A DNA stretch of 11,300 nt from JAXHUA01 sp034189695 (GTDB lineage Bacteria > Chloroflexota > Dehalococcoidia > E44-bin15), in the NCBI GenBank assembly GCA_034189695.1, contig JAXHUA010000112.1, positions 1 through 11,300 on the forward strand, given 5' to 3'. A model generated the notes under the pieces. The model had not been told where the DNA came from and did no database searches. It was given only the letters and a program-made list of their open reading frames with translations. This document shows, in pieces, positions 5,662 to 11,300 of the stretch (positions within the stretch are counted from its first letter, which is position 1; each line of letters begins with the position of its first letter). Both the position numbers and the translations under genes were made by a program.

Positions 5662-7587
5662 CTACGACGCCCCTCGCGGGAAGTCCAGGTTCTCGACGAA
5701 GTGCTCATTGAAATCCAGGCGTGACGACAACTCGATGTGCTCAATAGAATCGGCGAGTTCATTGGTCATCTGCCAGTAGTTCTTCGACAGGAGCACCATC
5801 GAGGCGCCGGTGCTGGCGGCATTGCCCAGTGAGGCAACGATGTCACGGTCGAAGTCAGGGAGCAGCCCGATGCGTACAGCGCTCCTGGGGTCGACGTAGT
5901 TCCCCAATGCACCGGCTAGGTAGACACGGTCGATGTCAGCCAGCCCGATGCCCATTTCCTCCATGAGGATCTCTATACCTGCGGCGATGGCTGCCTTCGC
6001 GAGCTGGAGTTCACGAATGTCTCTCTGGGTCAGGTAGATGTCCCTGTTGTGATAGCTCTCCTCCAGTGACGCCAGCAGGAAGTGGCATACCCCTGACTTG
6101 CAGCCTACCCGGCGAGACAGTCCGCGCGCCACCTTGCGTCGCGGTCTCCTGATCGCGCCCTCGTGGTCTATGATCCCCATTTCGAGAAGCAAAGCGACGA
6201 TTTCCACCAGCCCGCTTCCGCAGACCCCCATAGGGCGGATGTTTCCGATCACCTGGTACTGCAAATCACCGTCTTGGAGATTCACCGACTCGATTGCTCC
6301 CGCCTTGGCTATCATGCCGGCGGAGATGTTGGCCCCCTCCAGCGCGGGCCCGGCGGCGGCGGAGCAAGTCACCAGCCTGCTACGATTACCGAGGAAGATC
6401 TCCCCATTGGTGCCCAGGTCGAGTCCCAGTATCATTTCTTCTTCCTGCTCCGCGGCGCCTGAGGTTACTATGACGCTTATGAGGTCACCGCCGATATACC
6501 CTGACTTCATAGGCATGACGTAGAGAAGGGCGTCGGGATGCAACTCGATGTCGACCTCTGCCGCTCTGACGACTACCCCGTCGGTCAACACCGGCGAAAA
6601 GGGTGCCTCAGCGATTCCTGAGGGGTCCAGGTTCAGGAGGAAGTGTTGCATTGTCGTGTTCCCCGCGGCAACGACGATGAAGATATCCTCGGGCTTCAGA
6701 CCGCCCGCTCGCAGGAGACGTCTGATGAGTAGCCTCAGGTCCCTTACAAGGAGATTATGGAAGGTTCTGAGGCCACGCGGCCGCTCCTTCACGTACTGCA
6801 ATCGGCTGATGACGTTGCTGCCGTGCTTCATCTGGCTATTCAAACATGACACCACAGCGACCTCGCTGCCATCCACCAGGCTGATGAGCTTGCCTACCAG
6901 TGTGCTTGTCCCGAGGTCAAACACCAGCCCGTAGTGACGCGCAATCTCCTCCTGATTCTGCCAGGCGAGCAGGCAGTCATTGTGAAGCACCGCCGCTCCG
7001 CTGAAGTCTGTTTCCCTCAGCCGCGACGGCAACTCCTGGAGGCAGTTGAGCGTCGCTGTGAGTTCCTGCTCCTCGGATTCCATTACCAGCTTCACTCGGT
7101 CGAGGTCGGAGAGCCCTTCGTTGTGCAAGTTGGGCGGCAGGGTAATCAGTCGCTTCCCTACGAGCGGGTAGGGGTGCAACAGTGGCCGCTGGCCGGTCTT
7201 CAGGATCTGGTAGTACTCGGCCTCCGTTTCTGGCTCACCCGTGTGGACCACCATGTCCTGCGACACTGCGGTGCGGCAAGCCAGGCGGATACCCTGCTCC
7301 AGCTCCTCATCGTCGAGGAGTTCTTGTTCCTTCTCCGTCGGGGGGCCAATCGACGACAGAACCCTCACCTTGCATTTGCCGCATTTGCCGAGACCGCCGC
7401 AATCGCTCTCCAGTTCCACATGCGTTCTCTGCAGTGCTTCATAGATGGTAGTACCCTCACGGACCTTGAGCCAGAGGTCATCGGGCAGGACGTTCAACCA
7501 GACGTGTCTGGTCTTCTGTTTCCTCGGCGGGCGGGGTCCGCCGTAGCGTCTTCTGCCCCTGGGCTCTTGCTCAGTCTTCTCTACCAT
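5662..7587 (-). CDS. RACo-type corrinoid protein activator (2Fe-2S ferredoxin plus ASKHA domain)
   Basis: This 641-residue protein matches the reductive activators of corrinoid-dependent methyltransferases (RACo/RamQ-like, DUF4445). Such proteins use ATP and low-potential electrons to return accidentally oxidised Co(II) corrinoid to Co(I). The N-terminal plant-type ferredoxin domain binds 2Fe-2S through C63, C69, C72 and C104 (C-x5-C-x2-C-x31-C). A linker follows, then the ASKHA fold: first phosphate loop FDLGTSTLVG (223-232), AAGNTT (307-312), second phosphate loop LDLGTNGE (389-396), AAGPALEGA (411-419), GVCGSGL (454-460), YLAGALGNY (556-564) and LGNAASTGA (587-595). The first 28 residues are an unusual Arg/Pro/Gly-rich extension. 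The start is supported by AGGAG (7596-7600), eight bases before the ATG. It lies 53 bases after the DUF1638 gene and is last in the operon, so its likely client is the corrinoid protein encoded at the right edge. The gene ends in TAG. Confidence 0.92.
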   Translation of the reverse strand: MVEKTEQEPRGRRRYGGPRPPRKQKTRHVWLNVLPDDLWLKVREGTTIYEALQRTHVELESDCGGLGKCGKCKVRVLSSIGPPTEKEQELLDDEELEQGIRLACRTAVSQDMVVHTGEPETEAEYYQILKTGQRPLLHPYPLVGKRLITLPPNLHNEGLSDLDRVKLVMESEEQELTATLNCLQELPSRLRETDFSGAAVLHNDCLLAWQNQEEIARHYGLVFDLGTSTLVGKLISLVDGSEVAVVSCLNSQMKHGSNVISRLQYVKERPRGLRTFHNLLVRDLRLLIRRLLRAGGLKPEDIFIVVAAGNTTMQHFLLNLDPSGIAEAPFSPVLTDGVVVRAAEVDIELHPDALLYVMPMKSGYIGGDLISVIVTSGAAEQEEEMILGLDLGTNGEIFLGNRSRLVTCSAAAGPALEGANISAGMIAKAGAIESVNLQDGDLQYQVIGNIRPMGVCGSGLVEIVALLLEMGIIDHEGAIRRPRRKVARGLSRRVGCKSGVCHFLLASLEESYHNRDIYLTQRDIRELQLAKAAIAAGIEILMEEMGIGLADIDRVYLAGALGNYVDPRSAVRIGLLPDFDRDIVASLGNAASTGASMVLLSKNYWQMTNELADSIEHIELSSRLDFNEHFVENLDFPRGAS

Positions 7588-7640
7588 CCTTGCCGCTCCT
7601 ACAAGATTCGAAGGACAACGGGAGTGAATTGGGTGCTTCT

Positions 7641-8252
7641 CTATTCGCCCGAATCGGGCCGAAGCAGGTCCGCGAGCTTTTTCTCCAAGTACGAGTAATC
7701 GGCGTCGCTCACGTCGAAGTGCAGACTCAGGAACTCAGCTACCCGGCCCGCCTGAGGTATCACCGCGTCCGGGTCCGACGGTTGGTGCACATAGAGCAGT
7801 CGCTTGTAGTGGTCAAAGCAGTAGTCGCGCAACTCTTCGTCTTCGAGTTCAAGAGGTCTCACACAGTACTCCTCGAAATGGGTGATGAGTTCCCTCTCAG
7901 CAAAATAGGTCTCTGCCATCTCGTCGAGGAGTTGCTCGAACCGCTCTGGGCCCAGCAGCATCTCATAGCAGTAATGGCCGGGCACTTTGGACAGCCCCTG
8001 GTCTTCACAGAAGCGTTCGATGTCAGGGAAGCAATCGCCGTACAGGCATATGACGCGCTCGTTCCTCTCTCGGGCCGAGGTGGTTTCCTGCAACAACCTG
8101 GCCCTCAGATCAACCGGTCTCAAGTGGAGATTTGGAGGGAGGTAGGTGATCTGCAAACCGGGGTAGCGTGCCTCCAACGCCAGGTGCTCGATCGCTGGTT
8201 TGAAGACGGCACAGGCGATAATCCGTGTTACGTTCCCCGCGTTCCTCAGCAT
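7641..8252 (-). CDS. DUF1638-family protein linked to corrinoid methyl transfer
   Basis: This 203-residue soluble protein matches DUF1638, a family of unknown biochemical function often encoded beside MttB-type methyltransferases, corrinoid proteins and RACo. Family-like features are IIACAVFKP (11-19) at the start of the domain, the YGDC motif (71-74) after a hydrophobic strand (ICLYGDC), and PGHYCYEMLLG (91-101). It has seven cysteines (14, 69, 74, 82, 95, 130, 145). C14, C74 and C95, in the motif regions, are candidate metal or corrinoid ligands, but this is inference. The C-terminal half is helical and rich in acidic and aromatic residues (HFEEYCVRPLELEDEELRDY, 125-144). The ATG at 8252 lies seven bases after the preceding methyltransferase stop, with a weak AGGT before it, suggesting translational coupling. 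The gene ends in TAG. I am fairly sure of the family; its role is unknown. Confidence 0.82.
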   Translation of the reverse strand: MLRNAGNVTRIIACAVFKPAIEHLALEARYPGLQITYLPPNLHLRPVDLRARLLQETTSARERNERVICLYGDCFPDIERFCEDQGLSKVPGHYCYEMLLGPERFEQLLDEMAETYFAERELITHFEEYCVRPLELEDEELRDYCFDHYKRLLYVHQPSDPDAVIPQAGRVAEFLSLHFDVSDADYSYLEKKLADLLRPDSGE

Positions 8253-8259
8253 TGCAGAC

Positions 8260-9696
8260 CTAGATGAGCCGGCTTCCGGGGAAGGCCTTCTTCACTTCCA
8301 GTATTACCTCCTGGTCGAGGAGACCTTCCCTGCTCTCTTCAAGGATGTGATTGACCCTGTCCTTGGCGCGGTGCAGCATGTCCGGCTGCCCCTGCTCCTC
8401 CCATACGTCGAAACCACAGTGCACACTCAAGCTGGGGTAGAAGAACTCATCCATCATGTGTTCTATCGTGTGGTCCTCCGCCACGAAGTTGCCCCGAGGA
8501 CCTACGTTCTGTATGACGTCGTATGCCAGCGTGTCCTCGTTCACTCTTATTCCCTGGAGGATCCTGTGGATCATGCCGACTATCTCGTCGTCGATGACGA
8601 ACTGCTCGTAGGAGATCGAGTTGCCCGAGTCCAACATTCCCGCCGCAAGGTGAATGTAGTCAGCGCCAGTCAGGGCCACGGTAAGGCTGGAGACTCCCTT
8701 CTCGAAACCGGCCTGGATCTCCGGTCTCTTCGCCTCCGTGACTCCGCTCGAAGCGTATATCGGGAGGTTGTACAGCTTGGCGAGTTGCACTGCCGCGGCG
8801 TTCATGATCCCCATTTCCACCGAACCCATCCTGAAGTCCATGTTGCGCAGGTCCATAGTCGTCGGCACGGCGCCGTAGAGCACTTTTGCCCCGGGGCTGA
8901 AGACCTGGGTCATAGCGGCCCCGGCCAGGGCCTCCGCGTGCATTTGCGCCAGCGTTCCCGCCAGCGTGGCGGGTGAAGTGGCGCCCGAGATGGGCGCCGG
9001 CGCACATGTGACTGGAATACCTCGTGTGGTGCAGAACCTCAGGATTTCGAGGGTCCTGGTGTCGATGGTGAGGGGCGATATGGTGTTCGTGATGACCGAC
9101 GCAAACGGTCTATCGCGGAACGCGTCCTTACCGCCGGCGATTACGCTGGCGAGTTCCCACATCTGCTCAGCGCCGTGGACATCATCGCAGCCACCCATCA
9201 CGTGCTTCGTCGTGTGGTTGAATGCATAGTAGAAGTCGAGCAGGTGGTAGTTGATCGGTTTGATGTCGTGAGCCTGACACGCGATGATGTAGAAGCGAAG
9301 ATGGTCGAGCTGGTTCACGAGCGCTGCGGTATGGGCCACATCCCTGAGCAACGTCAGACGAAAGCCTCCCGTGCCCATGTCAAGGATGCGGAAAGCCCTG
9401 CCGCCGTTGCCGAAGTACGCGTTGCCCTGCCCCAGGTGCAGGTCGTTACGACCGTCACGTGAACAGAGGACGAAGCTCGAAGGTGCTGTGGCCAGAACCT
9501 GGTCGAGCCACTCGTCGTCGAAGCGCACGCTGAGGTCCTGGCGGTCAACCCGCGCCCCCGCTTCCTCTAGCGTGTCAAGGAACTTGTCGTCGTAGAGCCT
9601 GATTCCTACCTCTTTCAGTATCCTTCTGCTCGTTTGGTCTATGAGCTTGAGGTCCTCAGTGGCGAGTGGCCTGTAGTGAGGAATGCTTGTTCCCAT
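8260..9696 (-). CDS. MttB-family methyltransferase, second paralogue (non-pyrrolysine)
   Basis: This is a 478-residue member of the trimethylamine methyltransferase family (COG5598). It is predicted to move a methyl group from a quaternary or tertiary amine to Co(I) of a corrinoid protein. Recognisable family blocks are TSRRILKEVGIRLYD (22-36), NAYFGNGGRAFRILD (92-106), LRDVAHTAALVNQLDHL (117-133), TISPLTID (205-212), LPIYASSGVTEAKRPEIQAG (311-330), RVNEDTLAYD (384-393) and EDHTIEHM (407-414). The frame contains no amber codon, so it belongs with the pyrrolysine-free branch, where known enzymes demethylate glycine betaine, proline betaine or carnitine. The substrate here is unknown. The ATG at 9696 has GGAG (9704-9707) seven bases upstream. 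A TTG at 9714 overlapping the previous stop would add six residues. It shares only scattered conserved blocks with its neighbour, so the two are old paralogues. The gene ends in TAG. Confidence 0.88.
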   Translation of the reverse strand: MGTSIPHYRPLATEDLKLIDQTSRRILKEVGIRLYDDKFLDTLEEAGARVDRQDLSVRFDDEWLDQVLATAPSSFVLCSRDGRNDLHLGQGNAYFGNGGRAFRILDMGTGGFRLTLLRDVAHTAALVNQLDHLRFYIIACQAHDIKPINYHLLDFYYAFNHTTKHVMGGCDDVHGAEQMWELASVIAGGKDAFRDRPFASVITNTISPLTIDTRTLEILRFCTTRGIPVTCAPAPISGATSPATLAGTLAQMHAEALAGAAMTQVFSPGAKVLYGAVPTTMDLRNMDFRMGSVEMGIMNAAAVQLAKLYNLPIYASSGVTEAKRPEIQAGFEKGVSSLTVALTGADYIHLAAGMLDSGNSISYEQFVIDDEIVGMIHRILQGIRVNEDTLAYDVIQNVGPRGNFVAEDHTIEHMMDEFFYPSLSVHCGFDVWEEQGQPDMLHRAKDRVNHILEESREGLLDQEVILEVKKAFPGSRLI

Positions 9697-9703
9697 GTGT
9701 GAA

Positions 9704-9707
9704 CTCC
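9704..9707 (-). promoter_or_regulatory. Ribosome binding site selecting ATG 9696
   Basis: Read on the minus strand, GGAG lies seven bases before the ATG at 9696. It therefore favours that start over the upstream TTG at 9714, which overlaps the TGA of the preceding gene. Confidence 0.6.
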
Positions 9708-9710
9708 GCG

Positions 9711-11159
9711 TCAACTTGTCAGTAGTAGATCGTCGATTGCCTTCAGCACGTCGTCGGGTTTGCGCTCCACCTCGTGTTCGGAGAGGAGCCTTCTGGCTTC
9801 AGCGTTGCACCTTGTGTAGAAATCCATGGCACCCTCTTGCCGCCATCCATCATAGCGGGAGCGGTCGAGAAGGCTGGGCAGGAAAAGGGCGTTCCTGAAA
9901 TGGTCAAAGGTGTGATCGTCAGTGAGGAAGATGGAGCCCGGCCCTCCGGTCGCTACACGTTCAATCGCCTCAAGAGCCAGGGTGTCCTCGTTGACGGGGA
10001 TTCCACCAACGAAGAACCGGCTCATGGCCACAAGCTCGTTTGCCATGGTCACCATTTCCAGCGATGAGGTGCTCCCGTACTCCAGGAAGCCCACGTCGTG
10101 GATCAGATTGCACCGGGAAAGCATCGCGGTGATGATGGAGAACATCGCCTCGGCTCCGGCCTGAGCGTCCATGACTTTGGCGTCCGAGGCCCCGGCGAAG
10201 GCCCAGATGGGTAGCCCGTAGATCTCGTCACGCATGTCCGCAAGCGCAGCCTGAGTGAGACTCCACTCGGGGCAGCCGTATGATACCACCGTCGACTTCA
10301 TGTCCAGCGCGCTTACGTTCGGGCCAAACAGGAAGGGCGAGCCTCTTCCGGCAAGCTGATGCACCGCGAGCCCCACAAGGTTCTCCGCCACTCCCAATGC
10401 CAGGGCGCCGGCCGGCGTGACCGGAGCTCCGCCCCCTGCGTTCGAACCGGACGGAAGGCAGATAGGTATCCTCTTCTCGGCGCAGAAGATGAGCTTGTCC
10501 ATGACGTTCTTGGGAAAACGGAGCGGGCTGATGGCCTCTGAGTAGTTCAGGACGAACGGCTTTCTCTGTAGTTCTTCCTCACCACCTGCTACAAGACAAG
10601 CGATTTCGTGAATCCTGGCGATGTCTTCGCCGCTGTCGGCGATGAATACAATGGGCTTGTTAGTGTTCCTGACCATCTCGGCGAACACGTAGACGTAGAT
10701 TTCCCCGACAGGGACATCCGCCGGGTTGGCCATGGACATGGCGAAGTCCATGTTTTCCAGCCCGTCGACCAGCCTGGCGTAGTTGGCCACATCTCTCAGG
10801 ACCGTTCGCCGGCGCTCGCCGCTGTCAAGGTCAAGCGTGAAGGTGGCATCCGAACCCGTGCCGTAGAATGGGTTGCCATTCAGGAGGGGCATACTCTTGT
10901 TTCCTTTGTGGTCGTAAAGCACGATTCGCTTGGGGGCTGTCGCAAGGGCTTGCTCCACGACGTGACCGGGCATCCTGACCCAGCCATCTTCGGACACCTT
11001 GCAGCCGGCGCTGGAGAGCATCTCCACGGCACCGGGGTGCTCCATCCTGAAACCGGTTCTCTCCAGGATCTCAAGAGCAGCGTGGTGGATTGCCCACGCC
11101 TGGTCCGCATTCAACGCTCTCAGTCGGGGTTGAAGGGTGGTGATCTCGATAGGCTTCAT
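9711..11159 (-). CDS. MttB-family methyltransferase, first paralogue (non-pyrrolysine)
   Basis: This is a 482-residue trimethylamine methyltransferase-family protein of normal length, expected to form a TIM-barrel enzyme that methylates the partner corrinoid protein. Family blocks are ALEILERTGFRMEHP (28-42), NPFYGTGSDATFTLD (96-110), LRDVANYARLVDGLENMDF (121-139), SEAISPLRFP (207-216), LPSGSNAGGGAPVTPAGAL (235-253), LPIWAFAGASDAKVMDAQAG (316-335), PVNEDTLALEAI (388-399) and DDHTFDHF (414-421). No amber codon interrupts the frame. Spacing to the second paralogue is 14 bases. It follows the corrinoid protein tail by 29 bases, the usual partner order. The start is set by AAGGAG (11166-11171), six bases before ATG 11159. 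A GTG at 11192, overlapping the previous stop, would add 11 residues. The methyl donor cannot be told from sequence; a betaine-type compound is the family-based guess. Confidence 0.9.
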   Translation of the reverse strand: MKPIEITTLQPRLRALNADQAWAIHHAALEILERTGFRMEHPGAVEMLSSAGCKVSEDGWVRMPGHVVEQALATAPKRIVLYDHKGNKSMPLLNGNPFYGTGSDATFTLDLDSGERRRTVLRDVANYARLVDGLENMDFAMSMANPADVPVGEIYVYVFAEMVRNTNKPIVFIADSGEDIARIHEIACLVAGGEEELQRKPFVLNYSEAISPLRFPKNVMDKLIFCAEKRIPICLPSGSNAGGGAPVTPAGALALGVAENLVGLAVHQLAGRGSPFLFGPNVSALDMKSTVVSYGCPEWSLTQAALADMRDEIYGLPIWAFAGASDAKVMDAQAGAEAMFSIITAMLSRCNLIHDVGFLEYGSTSSLEMVTMANELVAMSRFFVGGIPVNEDTLALEAIERVATGGPGSIFLTDDHTFDHFRNALFLPSLLDRSRYDGWRQEGAMDFYTRCNAEARRLLSEHEVERKPDDVLKAIDDLLLTS

Positions 11160-11165
11160 GGTGCG

Positions 11166-11171
11166 CTCCTT
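11166..11171 (-). promoter_or_regulatory. Ribosome binding site selecting ATG 11159
   Basis: AAGGAG on the minus strand is six bases before the ATG at 11159. This is ideal spacing and favours that start over the GTG at 11192. Confidence 0.7.
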
Positions 11172-11188
11172 CGCCATTGGGTTGGGTT

Positions 11189-11300
11189 TCACGCGATGCC
11201 AAGTAGTCGCTTCGCCTTGCCCACGGCCGAGCCGGCGTCGGAAGCGTAGGCGTCGGCCCTGATCTCCTGGGCATAGCGCTCGGTTACGGGTGCACCGCCG
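11189..11300 (-). CDS. Corrinoid (B12-binding) methyltransferase protein, C-terminal end only
   Basis: Only the last 36 codons are inside the window; the gene begins beyond the right edge. The tail reads GGAPVTERYAQEIRADAYAS followed by DAGSAVGKAKRLLGIA. The GGAPVT turn, the (A/G)DAYA-x-DA-x-xAV stretch and the final KRLLG helix are characteristic of MtbC/MttC/MtmC-type corrinoid proteins, at the end of their cobalamin-binding Rossmann domain. The cobalamin-ligating His motif would lie outside the window. As first visible gene of the minus-strand operon, it is the likely methyl carrier for the two MttB-family enzymes and the client of the RACo-type activator. It ends in TGA, which overlaps a possible GTG start of the next gene (GTGA). 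It is too short to appear as a long open reading frame, so it would be easy to miss. Confidence 0.82.
   Translation of the reverse strand, partial: GGAPVTERYAQEIRADAYASDAGSAVGKAKRLLGIA

Noticed and set aside
8200..8976. Plus-strand open frame of 258 codons opposite the second MttB
   Set aside because: It overlaps two real minus-strand genes and looks like their complementary shadow (Val/His/Leu-rich, no domain).
8260..11159. Pyrrolysine-containing MttB (amber read-through)
   Set aside because: Both frames are full family length and uninterrupted. The only TAG is the terminal one of the second paralogue, which sits after a normal C-terminus.
10608..11249. Plus-strand open frame of 213 codons opposite the first MttB
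   Set aside because: It is antisense to a well-supported methyltransferase and to the corrinoid protein tail; no motif and no Shine-Dalgarno site.
1..11300. CRISPR arrays, insertion sequences, tRNAs or prophage genes
   Set aside because: I saw no regularly spaced repeats, transposase motifs, terminal inverted repeats around genes, or tRNA-like CCA/T-loop patterns by eye. The dUTPase alone is a normal housekeeping gene and not evidence of phage.

Overview
This window looks like part of a moderately GC-rich bacterial chromosome from an anaerobic lineage. It holds two convergent blocks that meet at about position 5600-5660. No taxonomic marker is present. The combination of MttB-family methyltransferases, a ferredoxin-ASKHA corrinoid activator and DUF1638 is typical of anaerobes that use methylated amines or betaines (Chloroflexota/Dehalococcoidia-like, Desulfobacterota, Bacillota and methanogenic archaea). 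Strong Shine-Dalgarno sites and sigma70-like promoters favour Bacteria. A Dehalococcoidia-like source is my best guess, at low confidence.

Left block (plus strand, 317-5591): housekeeping genes with moderate gaps. In order they are a FAD/disulfide oxidoreductase of the dihydrolipoamide dehydrogenase family, an FxsA-like membrane protein, an unrecognised protein with two membrane segments and a helical cytoplasmic region, a RimJ/RimL-type GNAT acetyltransferase, a cysteine synthase-family PLP enzyme with its own recognisable promoter, and a trimeric dUTPase. Their functions are not obviously linked, and the 90-250 base gaps suggest several transcription units.

Right block (minus strand, read from 11300 down to 5662): a compact five-gene operon for corrinoid-dependent methyl transfer. 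In transcription order it contains the C-terminal end of a corrinoid protein (cut by the window edge), two divergent MttB-family methyltransferases, a DUF1638 protein, and a RACo-type activator with an N-terminal 2Fe-2S domain and a C-terminal ASKHA ATPase-like domain. The likely logic is that MttB-type enzymes move a methyl group from a quaternary or tertiary amine to Co(I) on the corrinoid protein. The activator, with ATP and low-potential electrons, would rescue corrinoid that has oxidised to Co(II). DUF1638 is a frequent but uncharacterised companion. The second methyltransferase that would pass the methyl group to tetrahydrofolate is not in the window. Neither MttB homologue has an in-frame amber codon, and amber (TAG) is a common real stop codon here (6 of 11 genes). 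That argues for the non-pyrrolysine branch of the family, whose known members act on betaines and carnitine-like compounds.

The most useful leads are the two unlike MttB paralogues sharing one corrinoid protein, the cysteine-rich DUF1638 protein, and the unknown membrane protein at 2423-3166. I saw no tRNA, rRNA, CRISPR array, insertion sequence or phage gene.
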